This document shows positions 16,694 to 24,671 of a stretch of DNA of 64,000 bases, piece by piece (the first letter of the stretch is position 1; the number at the start of each line of letters is the position of its first letter). The stretch lies in the NCBI RefSeq assembly GCF_014205225.1, contig NZ_JACHNB010000001.1, positions 10,087,501 to 10,151,500 of the forward strand. The letters run 5' to 3'. The notes beneath the pieces are model-generated. The model saw nothing but the letters and a program-made list of their open reading frames with translations. It made no database searches and had not been told where the DNA came from. Source of the stretch: Actinoplanes octamycinicus (GTDB lineage: Bacteria; Actinomycetota; Actinomycetes; Mycobacteriales; Micromonosporaceae). The translations under genes and the position numbers were made by a program.

Positions 16694-17128
16694 TCAACGG
16701 CGCTGCAACAGGAACACCGGGATCAACCGCTCGGTCTTGGTCTGGTAGACCGCGTAGTTCGGAAAAGCCTCGACCGCCCTCGCCCACCAGACCTCCCGCT
16801 CGGCGCCGGACAGCTCCCGCGCGGTGTAGTCGTGCCGCTCCGCGCCGTCCTGCAGCTCGACATGGGGGTTCTTGCGCAGGTTGTAGACCCACACCGGATT
16901 TTTCGGGGCGCCGCCGAGGGAGCCGACCGCCAGATATTCCCCGTCGTGCTCGACCCGCATCAGCGGGGTCTTGCGCAGTTTCCCGGTCTTCGCCCCGACG
17001 GACGTGATCAGGATGATCGGTCTGCCCTGGATCGTGTTGGCGTCCGCCCCGTCGCTGGAGTCGAACTTCTCGGCCTGTTCGCGTGCCCAGTCGAGTGTGC
17101 TGGGCTCGTATTCACCGGTCAGCGGCAT
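16694..17128 (-). CDS. deazaflavin (F420)-dependent nitroreductase family protein
   Basis: 144 residues, matching the length and motifs of the actinobacterial Ddn/FDOR family: [20 protein letters not shown] (about 37-56) and [16 protein letters not shown] (about 81-96), with [16 protein letters not shown] near the end. These proteins bind coenzyme F420 (or heme/FAD in some subgroups) and reduce small organics; the substrate here is unknown. A TAGAAT box 7 nt before the ATG and no Shine-Dalgarno indicate a leaderless transcript. It is divergent from the subtilase at 17271 and runs toward the AAA+ gene. Confidence 0.9.
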   Translation of the reverse strand: MPLTGEYEPSTLDWAREQAEKFDSSDGADANTIQGRPIILITSVGAKTGKLRKTPLMRVEHDGEYLAVGSLGGAPKNPVWVYNLRKNPHVELQDGAERHDYTARELSGAEREVWWARAVEAFPNYAVYQTKTERLIPVFLLQRR

Positions 17129-17135
17129 ACGCCCG

Positions 17136-17141
17136 ATTCTA
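17136..17141 (-). promoter_or_regulatory. -10 box of a leaderless transcript
   Basis: TAGAAT on the minus strand, 7 nt before the ATG at 17128. Confidence 0.5.
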
Positions 17142-17270
17142 GGGCCTGCCCTTCCGGATCACCGCACCTCAATCGCAACCGGCGCCTGACCAGCCCGCAC
17201 TCCAACGGACGGACCTTTTGGTCAGTGGTTGATCACGGATGGTCACCACCGGACGAGGGAGTAAGACGGG

Positions 17271-19079
17271 ATGCGGGTGTCGCTGCGGTACCAGGTGCTG
17301 TCGGGTGTGTTGTCGGTGGCGGCGATCGCCGCGGTGGGCGCGATGACCCTCCCGGCCGGCACGACGGAGTGGCGCCCGGTCTCCCGCCCGGTGGCCGCCC
17401 CGGCCCGCCCGGTGGCCGCCCCGGCCCAGCGACTGGCCGCACCCACGAGGCAGGCCGCCGCGCGGAAACGGCTGCCCGCCGAGATCTCCGCCGCCAAGCC
17501 GGCCCGCCTGGTCACCACCACCCTCGACCACACCGGCCGCCCGATCGTCACGGTCCGCGAGGTGACTGACAAGACCGAGGCGCAGCAGGCCAGCACCGCC
17601 CTCGGCGTCGAGGTCGACGGGATCGTCCGGGCCCTGGAGGCGCCGACCGGCACCGACACCTACCGCAGCAGGCAGTGGGATCTCACCACGATGCGGGTGC
17701 CGGCCGCCTGGGAGCGGTCCACCGGCGCCGGGGTGACCGTCGCGGTGATCGACACCGGGGTCGACGCGAGCCACCCGGACCTGGCCGGCCGGGTCCTGAC
17801 CGGATATGACGCCACCACCGACCAGGTGGGCGGCAGCACCGACCCGCAGGGGCACGGCACCCACGTGGCCGGCACCGTCGCGGCGCTGGCCGGCAACGGG
17901 ATCGGGGTCGCCGGGGTGGCGCCGGACGTCCGGATCCTGCCGGTGCGGGTGCTGGGCGCGAACGGCGAGGGCTACGACTCGGACACCGCGGAGGGCGTCG
18001 TCTGGGCGGCCGACCACGGCGCCGACGTGATCAACATGTCGCTCGGCGGTACGTCGCAGTCGAGTGCGTTGACCAGCGCGGTCGCGTACGCGCGAAGCAA
18101 GGGTGTGGTCGTGGTGGCGGCGGCCGGCAACGAGCGGCAGAAGGGCAGCCCGACCAGTTACCCGGGCGCCGACCCGGGGGTGATCGCGGTGGCCGCCACC
18201 GACTCCGCCGACCGGGTGGCCTCCTACTCGAACGCCGGCGGCTACGTGGACGTGGCCGCTCCCGGCAGCGCGATCCTGAGCACCTACCCGACCGCGCTGG
18301 CGTCGAGCGGGTACGCCTCGATGAGCGGCACCTCGATGGCGTCGCCGCACGTCGCGGCGCTGGCCGCGCTGCTGGTCGCGGCCCGGCCCGGGCTCACCCC
18401 GGACGAGGTGGAGTCGGCCCTGGAGGACTCGGCGGTGGATCTCGGCGCCGCCGGGAAGGACAACGATTTCGGGTACGGCCGGGTGGACGCGGTCGCGGCC
18501 CTGGACAAGGTGGCCCCGGAAGAAAAGCCGACCACGACCCCGACGCCGACGCCGACCATCACCCCGGTGCCCGCCAAGCCCACCGTCACCACCGACGTCA
18601 CCGCCCGGACCGTCACCTATGGCACCCGCACCAGCACCACGTTCAAGGTCACCGCGGGCGGTGAGCCCTGGGCCGCGCAGCCGGTCTCCCTCTGTGTCTC
18701 GGCCGCCGGCGGCGCCTGGTCCTGCACCGCGGGCAAGACGACCAGCACCGGCACCTACACCGTGGCCCGGACCGCGACCGCCTCCTTCCGGGTCCGGCTC
18801 ACCGCGTCCACCGCGAGCTCCACCAGCACCTACACCGTGAAGGCCGGGCTGGCGGTGGCCCGCGGCGCCAAGAAGACCCTGACCGTCAAGGTCACCGGCG
18901 CCGCCGGCCAGAAGCTCACCGTCCAGCGCTACGTCAACAAGCGCTGGTCCACCGTCAAGAGTTACGCCGCCACCAGCACCCGCACGGTCACCGGCCTGGT
19001 CAGCGGCGGCAGCTACCGCGTGGTCCTCTCCTCCACCAGCAAGGTGGCCGGTGTCACCAGCCAGACAGTGAAGGCCTGA
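17271..19079 (+). CDS. secreted subtilisin-like serine protease (S8 family), paralogue
   Basis: 602 residues from the ATG at 17271 (GAGGGAG about 9 nt upstream). It has a signal peptide, then an Ala/Pro repeat (RPVAAPARPVAAPA) in the propeptide region. The triad is complete: Asp in AVIDTGVD (about 161), His in GHGTHVAGT (about 195), oxyanion Asn in AAAGNE (about 287), Ser in GTSMASPHVA (about 355). After a TPTPTPTI linker there is a C-terminal beta-rich domain with a Cys pair. It is a close paralogue of the protease at 1221-3125, with the same order of domains and the same TTEW motif after the signal peptide, but without a family X neighbour. Confidence 0.93.
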   Translation: MRVSLRYQVLSGVLSVAAIAAVGAMTLPAGTTEWRPVSRPVAAPARPVAAPAQRLAAPTRQAAARKRLPAEISAAKPARLVTTTLDHTGRPIVTVREVTDKTEAQQASTALGVEVDGIVRALEAPTGTDTYRSRQWDLTTMRVPAAWERSTGAGVTVAVIDTGVDASHPDLAGRVLTGYDATTDQVGGSTDPQGHGTHVAGTVAALAGNGIGVAGVAPDVRILPVRVLGANGEGYDSDTAEGVVWAADHGADVINMSLGGTSQSSALTSAVAYARSKGVVVVAAAGNERQKGSPTSYPGADPGVIAVAATDSADRVASYSNAGGYVDVAAPGSAILSTYPTALASSGYASMSGTSMASPHVAALAALLVAARPGLTPDEVESALEDSAVDLGAAGKDNDFGYGRVDAVAALDKVAPEEKPTTTPTPTPTITPVPAKPTVTTDVTARTVTYGTRTSTTFKVTAGGEPWAAQPVSLCVSAAGGAWSCTAGKTTSTGTYTVARTATASFRVRLTASTASSTSTYTVKAGLAVARGAKKTLTVKVTGAAGQKLTVQRYVNKRWSTVKSYAATSTRTVTGLVSGGSYRVVLSSTSKVAGVTSQTVKA

Positions 19080-19105
19080 TCGAACATGCGGTTTACTCAT
19101 ATCCC

Positions 19106-19705
19106 ATGGGCATCATCTCCCGGGGCTTCGGCGGGCGGCGGCGTGACTCCGCCCCCGACCTGCCCCCCGGTCAGTACCTGACACACGACTTCCCGGTCCT
19201 CTCGGCCGGCCCGACCCCGCGCGTCCCGCTGGACCGGTGGCGGCTCACCGTCGCCACCGAGTCCGGGCAGAAACACACCTGGGACTGGTCGGAGCTCCTC
19301 GCGCTGCCGTCCGAGGAGATCACCAAGGACATCCACTGCGTCACCAAGTGGTCCAAGCTGGGCACCACCTGGCGCGGCGTCTCGCTGGACACCCTCTTCG
19401 AGGACGTGGAGACCGCCGCCGACTACGTGATGGCGCACAGCTACGGCGGCTACACCACGAACATCCCGTTCGAGGACCTGCTCGACGGCAAGGCGTGGAT
19501 CGCCTACGAGTTCGACGGCGAGCCGCTGCACCCGGAGCACGGCGGCCCGGCCCGGTTGCTGATCCCGCACCTGTACTTCTGGAAGTCGGCCAAGTGGGTC
19601 AACGGCCTGGAGATGATGCTCGAGGACGAGCCCGGCTTCTGGGAGGCCGCCGGCTACCACATGTATGGGGACCCGTGGTCAGAGCAGCGCTACCAGGGCG
19701 ACTGA
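19106..19705 (+). CDS. molybdopterin-dependent oxidoreductase (sulfite oxidase fold)
   Basis: 199 residues with the Moco-binding SUOX core: RWRLTVATESG, the ligand Cys in DIHCVTKWSKLGTTWRGV (about 73), YGGYTTNIP, HGGPARLLIPHLYFWKSAKWV and a final WEAAGYHMYGDPW. It is the small, soluble actinobacterial form without a heme domain; no Tat signal is seen. The start has no Shine-Dalgarno; TACTCA about 7 nt upstream may be the -10 of a leaderless mRNA. It is coupled to a flavin reductase and a DUF6510 gene, which should supply electrons and an accessory function. Confidence 0.9.
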   Translation: MGIISRGFGGRRRDSAPDLPPGQYLTHDFPVLSAGPTPRVPLDRWRLTVATESGQKHTWDWSELLALPSEEITKDIHCVTKWSKLGTTWRGVSLDTLFEDVETAADYVMAHSYGGYTTNIPFEDLLDGKAWIAYEFDGEPLHPEHGGPARLLIPHLYFWKSAKWVNGLEMMLEDEPGFWEAAGYHMYGDPWSEQRYQGD

Positions 19706-20427
19706 GCTGGCGGGCCGGCACGGTCTCCGCGGTCCGCCAGGAGACCCCGTCGGCACGCACGCTCGTCCTGGAGATCCCGGACTGGCCCGGCCACCTGCCC
19801 GGCCAGCACCTCGACCTGCGCCTGACCGCCGAGGACGGCTATTCGGCGCAGCGCAGCTACTCGATCGCGTCCGACTGGTCCGCGGCGAGCGGCCAGGTCG
19901 AGATCACCATCCAGCGGCTGGACGACGGCGAGGTCTCGCCCTATCTCACCGACGTCGTCGAGCCGGGCGACCAGATCGAGCTGCGCGGCCCGATCGGCGG
20001 CTGGTTCGTCTGGCGCGCCACCCAGCCGGCTCCGGTGCTGCTGGTGGCCGGCGGTTCCGGCATCGTCCCGCTGATGGCGATGATCCGCGACCGCGGCCGG
20101 CGCCGGGCCCGGCAGCCGTTCCGGCTGATCTACTCGGTGCGCACCCCGGAGGACGCCTGCTTCGCCGACGAGCTGCGGCGCCGGGTCCGCGACGACCCGG
20201 GGCTGGACGTCCACTTCGTCTACACGCGCAAGACCCCGGACGGCTGGCCCACGCCGCCGAAACGGATCGACGTTGCCACGATCAACTCGCATGGCTGGCC
20301 GCCGGACTTCGCCCCGGACGTCTTCGTCTGCGGTCCGACCTCGTTCGTGGAGACCGCCGCCGACATCCTGGTCGCGCTCGGCCACGACCCGAAAAAGGTC
20401 CGCACCGAGCGCTTCGGGGGCGCGTGA
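19675..20427 (+). CDS. ferredoxin-reductase-type FAD/NAD(P)H oxidoreductase
   Basis: About 250 residues. The frame has no ATG or GTG between the previous stop and the first conserved motif, so I place the start at GTG 19675, inside the end of the upstream gene (31-bp overlap); a CTG at 19702 is the only alternative. FAD-binding motif RSYSIAS (about 60), NAD(P)-binding VAGGSGIVPLMAMI (about 123-136) and the C-terminal VCGPTSFVE are all present. No 2Fe-2S domain is attached. It probably passes electrons between NAD(P)H and the molybdoenzyme or its carrier. Confidence 0.88.
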   Translation: MVRAALPGRLSWRAGTVSAVRQETPSARTLVLEIPDWPGHLPGQHLDLRLTAEDGYSAQRSYSIASDWSAASGQVEITIQRLDDGEVSPYLTDVVEPGDQIELRGPIGGWFVWRATQPAPVLLVAGGSGIVPLMAMIRDRGRRRARQPFRLIYSVRTPEDACFADELRRRVRDDPGLDVHFVYTRKTPDGWPTPPKRIDVATINSHGWPPDFAPDVFVCGPTSFVETAADILVALGHDPKKVRTERFGGA

Positions 20428-20678
20428 TGCCCGAGCTGGACGGCAACGCCCTGGCCGGCGACCTGGCCGAGGTCTTCGCGGTGGAGATGACTGCGGCCCG
20501 CTTCACCTGCGGCGGCTGCCGGCACAGCGGCACCGTGGCGACCCTCCGCGTCTGGACCCCGGCTCCGGGCGTGGTGGGCCGCTGCCCGGGTTGCGGCGAT
20601 GTCCTGCTGCGCCTGGTCCGCACCCCGCGCAGTGTCTTCGTCACGCTCGGGACCACCCGGCTGGAGCTGGACGTCTAG
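20427..20678 (+). CDS. DUF6510-type zinc-ribbon protein
   Basis: 83 residues; the ATG overlaps the previous TGA by one base. Two CxxC pairs (FTCGGCRHSG and GRCPGCGDV) form a likely zinc ribbon, preceded by DGNALAGDLAEVFAVEMTAA. These fit the DUF6510 proteins that accompany such molybdoenzyme/reductase pairs in actinobacteria. The exact role (chaperone or electron-transfer partner) is not known. Its TAG stop lies within the left arm of a long inverted repeat. Confidence 0.85.
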   Translation: MPELDGNALAGDLAEVFAVEMTAARFTCGGCRHSGTVATLRVWTPAPGVVGRCPGCGDVLLRLVRTPRSVFVTLGTTRLELDV

Positions 20679-20843
20679 CGCCTGTTTCGGAGGCCGACCG
20701 GGGCTGCGGCGTGGCCAGGAGCGCGCCTGGCAGCGTCCCCGGATCACCCACATACAACCCCGGTATGCGGGCGATCCGGGGCCGTTGCCAGCCACACTCC
20801 TGACCTCGCCTCGCACTCGGCCGGCCTCCGAAACAGGCGCTAG
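20675..20843. repeat. 169-bp imperfect palindromic element
   Basis: The arms begin with CTAGCGCCTGTTTCGGAGGC on each side in inverted orientation and stay alignable to the centre near 20759, where GGATC(A/G)CCC(A/G)CATAC is mirrored. Most mismatches are A/G, so a minus-strand transcript would pair with G-U wobbles. It fits a MITE- or REP-like element or a very long hairpin. The left end holds the stop codon of the DUF6510 gene and the right end the -10 box of the next gene. Confidence 0.85.
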
Positions 20844-20846
20844 GCT
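20841..20846 (+). promoter_or_regulatory. -10 box of a leaderless transcript
   Basis: TAGGCT lies 6 nt before the GTG at 20853; its first three bases are the end of the palindromic element. Confidence 0.5.
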
Positions 20847-20852
20847 CCGGCT

Positions 20853-21311
20853 GTGCCGACCGTCCTGATCGCCGCGACCGTCCTGACCGGACTCGTCACC
20901 GGCGTCTTCGCGCTGTACTCGCACACGATCATGCCGGCCTTCCGCCGTACCGACGACCGCACGTTCGTGACCGCCTTCCAGGCCATCGACCGCGCGATCA
21001 TCAATCCCTGGTTCATGGTCACGTTCCTCGGCGGACCGCCGGCCATCGCGGCGGCCGGCCTCCTCCGGCCGACCGTGCTCGTCTGGACCGCTTTCGGCCT
21101 CGCGCTGGCCGTCGTCGTGATCACGGTCGCCGTGCACCTGCCGCTCAACGACGCGCTCAAGGCCGCCGGCGACCCCGCCACGATCGACACCGCGCAGGTC
21201 CGGGCCGCTTTCCGGGAGCGCCGCTGGCTGCTCTGGAACCACCTCCGCACGGCCGCTTCCCTCACGGCGTTCCTGCTGCTCACGGTCGCTCTCACCCAGG
21301 CTTCCGACTGA
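20853..21311 (+). CDS. DUF1772 family membrane protein
   Basis: 152 residues from a GTG without Shine-Dalgarno (leaderless). Four hydrophobic segments; the N-terminal GLVTGVFALYSHTIMPAFRR and FQAIDRAIINPWF match the DUF1772 (anthrone-oxygenase-like) family. Substrate unknown; most actinobacterial members are uncharacterised. A stand-alone gene between the palindromic element and the LacI regulator. Confidence 0.8.
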   Translation: MPTVLIAATVLTGLVTGVFALYSHTIMPAFRRTDDRTFVTAFQAIDRAIINPWFMVTFLGGPPAIAAAGLLRPTVLVWTAFGLALAVVVITVAVHLPLNDALKAAGDPATIDTAQVRAAFRERRWLLWNHLRTAASLTAFLLLTVALTQASD

Positions 21312-21381
21312 TTTCGGTACGCCTCGGAGGGTGCTGCTGATCGGCCGCGGGCACTGCGAGCCGCAACGGCGGTTACCGATG

Positions 21382-21395
21382 TGTGAACGTGCACA
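21382..21395. promoter_or_regulatory. candidate LacI-type operator
   Basis: TGTGAACGTGCACA is a near-perfect 14-bp dyad with a central CG, the form favoured by LacI-family regulators, 55 bp before the LacI gene. Two positions break the symmetry. Confidence 0.4.
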
Positions 21396-21438
21396 TACCG
21401 GAACCGGGTTGGCAGCGGGTCACTGGCGTCCGCGGCGC

Positions 21439-21444
21439 TATCGT
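21439..21444 (+). promoter_or_regulatory. -10 box of a leaderless transcript
   Basis: TATCGT lies 6 nt before the ATG at 21451, and no Shine-Dalgarno is present. Confidence 0.5.
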
Positions 21445-21450
21445 GATCGC

Positions 21451-22464
21451 ATGCCCCAGTCCCCGAAACGCGCCACGGTGCACGACATCGCGGCCGCCGC
21501 GGGCGTGTCCCGGGGCACCGTCAGCCGCGTGCTGAACGGTGGATATGTCTCCGCCGAGGCGCGCGCCGCGATCGAGGCCGCCATCCTCGAGGTCGGCTAC
21601 GTGCCGAACACGGCGGCCCGCACCCTCAAGATGCGGCGCTCGCAGGCGGTCGGGTTCGTCGCCCTGGAGCCGCACTCGCTCTTCCTCGACGACCCGAACA
21701 TCGGGGCGATCATGCTGGGCGCCAACGCCGCGCTCTCCCTGGCCGACCACCAGATGGTCAGCCTGGTGGTCGAGTCGGCCCGCGACATGGAGCGGGTCGG
21801 GCGCTACCTGAGCGGCGGTTTCGTCGACGGCGCGATCGTCGTCTCGGCCCGCACCCACGACCCGATCATCCGGGTGATCAGCGACCTGCGGCTGCCCGCC
21901 GCCTTCGTCGGCCATCCCCCCGACCTGGAGCAGGGCATCCCGTTCGTCGGCATCGACAACGCCGGCTCGGCCCGGGAGATCACCACCCGGCTGGCCGCCA
22001 CCGGCCGCCGCCGGATCGGCATGATCGCCGCCGCCCTGGACCGGGACTCCGGCATCGACCGGCTGGCCGGCTTCCGCGAGGCGCTCGGCCCGGCCTTCGA
22101 CCCGGACCTGGTCGCCGAGGTGCCGCACTACGACTACGGCTCCGGTGGCAAAGGCATGCGCCTGCTGCTGGACCGCGACCCGTCGATCGACGGCGTCTTC
22201 GCCGCCTCCGACGCGATCGCCGCCGGCGCGCTGGAAGCCCTGCGCGAGGCCGGCCGCAGCGTCCCCGGCGACGTCGGCCTGGTCGGCTTCGACGACAGCA
22301 CCTGGGCGGTCCGCACCCAGCCGCAACTCTGCACCGTCCGCCAGCCGGCGAAGGAGATCGGAGCGGTCGCCGCCCAGCTGATCCTCCGTCAGTTGCGCGG
22401 TGACCAGCCCGAGCCGACCGGCCAGCTGCTACCCACCCCGATCATCTGGCGCGACTCCGCCTGA
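21451..22464 (+). CDS. LacI family transcriptional regulator
   Basis: 337 residues. The N-terminal LacI helix-turn-helix is clear (ATVHDIAAAAGVSRGTVSRVLN, hinge helix with NTAARTLKMRRS), followed by a periplasmic-binding-like sensor domain with LVGFDDSTWA near the end. The ATG at 21451 fits a leaderless mRNA. No sugar transport or hydrolase operon is adjacent, so the ligand cannot be inferred. A candidate autoregulatory site lies at 21382. It converges on the CslA-like gene with only 8 bp between stops. Confidence 0.93.
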   Translation: MPQSPKRATVHDIAAAAGVSRGTVSRVLNGGYVSAEARAAIEAAILEVGYVPNTAARTLKMRRSQAVGFVALEPHSLFLDDPNIGAIMLGANAALSLADHQMVSLVVESARDMERVGRYLSGGFVDGAIVVSARTHDPIIRVISDLRLPAAFVGHPPDLEQGIPFVGIDNAGSAREITTRLAATGRRRIGMIAAALDRDSGIDRLAGFREALGPAFDPDLVAEVPHYDYGSGGKGMRLLLDRDPSIDGVFAASDAIAAGALEALREAGRSVPGDVGLVGFDDSTWAVRTQPQLCTVRQPAKEIGAVAAQLILRQLRGDQPEPTGQLLPTPIIWRDSA

Positions 22465-22472
22465 CCGCGCGG

Positions 22473-24464
22473 TCACCGCTCGGCGCCCTCTCCGCCGGCC
22501 GGTCTCGCCGCCGCGCGCACCGGGACCTGCGGGCCGGTCTCGCCGGCCTGGCGCGGCCGGGACGGATGCATGCGTTGCTCCGGGACGGCCGGGTGCCGGA
22601 CCGCCGTCACCGGGTGCGGGCGCGGCGCCCCGCCGCTGTCCAGATGCTGCTGCAGGAGAGCCTTCGGGATCTCCCGGGTGATGTCACCCGGATGGCGGGG
22701 CAGCGCCGGGAGACCGGCCGGCACGGGCGCCTCGACGAGTGCGGCGGCCTCGTTGCGGGCGAGCCACGGCGCGGCGTAGCAGAGGGCGATGGGCAGCAGG
22801 CAGACCAGCAGGCTGGTGCACGGCCAGAGCAGCGCAGCGCCGCCGGCGTAGTGCCGGATCACCGAAACGGCGATCGCGGCGACCAGGACGGCGCACCAGC
22901 CCAGGTGGTTGCGGAAGGTACGGAGGCCGTCCCGGCTGCTGCTCTCGCCCTTCGGGGTGACCACGAACTTCGCCGGGCGGCGGGCGATCGTGCTGCACAG
23001 CTGTCCGGCATAGAGCGGCGCCGCGATGATCGACATGAGCATGCCGGTCAGGCCCCACGAGTCCGGCGGTTCGTACGGGCTGACGTTGTAGCGCCGATGG
23101 TGGATGTAGAGCCACAGCGAGAACACCGTGGCGTCGGTGTACAGCGCCAGCCAGGTCTGCGGGGCGATGGTCAGGCCGGTGACGCCCAGGCCCAGGAACA
23201 GGATCGCGTTGACGATGCCCAGCAGCCAGCCGATCGCCATCGACGGGTAGAACGTGGTGATCAGCGTGTAGTGCAGCATCGCGGCCGGGGACAGCTTCGC
23301 GAAGCGCCGCCAGTACGTACCGGAAAGGATTTCGAAGGTCCCGCGCGACCAGCGGCGTTGCTGGCTGAAATAGTCGCTCCAACTGGTCGGGCCCTCACCG
23401 GCGGAGAGCACGTCCGGGGTGTAGACCGACTTCCAGCGGTTCCCGGTCGCCGGGTTGCGGCTGGTGTGCAGGCTCAGGCCGGTGGCCATGTCCTCGGTGA
23501 TCGAGTCGCTGAGGCCACCGATGCTGCGCAGCGCGTCGATCCGGATGGCGTTGTTGGTGCCGACCAGCATCGGGGTGCCGTACAGGTTGGCGGCGCGCTG
23601 GATGACGCTGTGGAACGGGAACTGTTGCGACTCGGCGGCCCGGGTGACGAACTGTTCGCTGTTCTTGTAGCACTGCGGGCCGACGGCGTACGCGACGTCC
23701 GGATCCCGGAAGTAGCCGAGGATCCGTTCCGCGAAGTTGGCCAGCGGCACGTGGTCCGGGTCGACCGAGAGCAGCACGTCGTACCGGGCGCCGTGGGCGT
23801 CGATCCAGGCGTTGTAGTTGCCGTGCTTGGTCTTGGCCCGGAAGGCGCCGGCCTCCTGGTTGTATCGCTCGACGCCGCGCCGGGTGAAGTGCCGGACGCC
23901 GAGCTCGGCGCAGACCGCCTTGACCGCCGGGTCGTCACCCTCGTCGAGCAGCCAGATGTCGAAGACGCCGTCGTGCCGGATCCGGGTGGCCGCCCGCAGC
24001 GTGTCGGCCACCACCGCGATGGGTTCCTTGCTGGGCACGATGGTGGTCAGGAAGGCGACCCGGACGCCCGGATCCGGGACGACCGGGATCGGGTCCCGGG
24101 CGGCGATCGAGGCCAGCGACAGTGAGATCACGTTGACCAGCCGCAGGAGCTCGACCACGGCGATGAAGACGATGACCGCGAGGTTCGCGATCCGGGCCGC
24201 CTCGGCGACCGGTCCGGCGTACGTCGCGCCGATGTGGTCCGGTCGCAGCAGCCAGGCGAAGAAGACGATCTCGAAGCACACGTTGAGCAGCGCGATCAGC
24301 AACGCTTTCGCATGTCGCCATCGGCCGTCGAGCTTGCGCTGATTGCGGAACTGCACACGGTACGGCTGGCCGGCCGGCGGGACGGTCAGCGGACCGGCGA
24401 GCCGGCTGAAGTGCTCCAGCCGTTCCCACGAGCCGTGCGGCGGTGAGGTGGTCGACGACGACAC
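22473..24464 (-). CDS. cslA: cellulose-synthase-like glycosyltransferase (GT2, CslA-like)
   Basis: 663 residues from GTG 24464 (AAAGGA 6 nt upstream). Two N-terminal membrane helices are followed by the GT2 catalytic domain with LLDEGDD, the DPDH metal site, TEDMATG and QQRRWSRG (the QxxRW motif of processive synthases), then four or five C-terminal helices. No PilZ domain is seen. With the GH6 hydrolase and GlxA-like oxidase next to it, this matches the Streptomyces CslA/GlxA/CslZ hyphal-tip glycan set, so a beta-glucan made at growing tips is the likely product (established for Streptomyces, inferred here). Confidence 0.92.
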   Translation of the reverse strand: MSSSTTSPPHGSWERLEHFSRLAGPLTVPPAGQPYRVQFRNQRKLDGRWRHAKALLIALLNVCFEIVFFAWLLRPDHIGATYAGPVAEAARIANLAVIVFIAVVELLRLVNVISLSLASIAARDPIPVVPDPGVRVAFLTTIVPSKEPIAVVADTLRAATRIRHDGVFDIWLLDEGDDPAVKAVCAELGVRHFTRRGVERYNQEAGAFRAKTKHGNYNAWIDAHGARYDVLLSVDPDHVPLANFAERILGYFRDPDVAYAVGPQCYKNSEQFVTRAAESQQFPFHSVIQRAANLYGTPMLVGTNNAIRIDALRSIGGLSDSITEDMATGLSLHTSRNPATGNRWKSVYTPDVLSAGEGPTSWSDYFSQQRRWSRGTFEILSGTYWRRFAKLSPAAMLHYTLITTFYPSMAIGWLLGIVNAILFLGLGVTGLTIAPQTWLALYTDATVFSLWLYIHHRRYNVSPYEPPDSWGLTGMLMSIIAAPLYAGQLCSTIARRPAKFVVTPKGESSSRDGLRTFRNHLGWCAVLVAAIAVSVIRHYAGGAALLWPCTSLLVCLLPIALCYAAPWLARNEAAALVEAPVPAGLPALPRHPGDITREIPKALLQQHLDSGGAPRPHPVTAVRHPAVPEQRMHPSRPRQAGETGPQVPVRAAARPAGGEGAER

Positions 24465-24671
24465 CGGGTTCCTTTCTCAGCACGCGCGCAACCCACTGTC
24501 CGGGGAGCAAGGGAGGGTGCGGGATGTCCGCGGCGCGAGCGTAGGCAGCTCGATCGGATGCCCACATCACCGCCGCGAGGAATTGAAGGCTTATGTCCGC
24601 TATGGATCACCCGGTAGGTGTCTCGGATACGCTGTTTGTTCCTCCTTGTCCGTACCGGAAGGGACGTGGTG

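Noticed and set aside
22460..22476. Short palindrome between the lacI-type gene and the CslA-like gene as terminator
   Set aside because: Too short and without loop or T tract; a chance dyad in GC-rich DNA is as likely.
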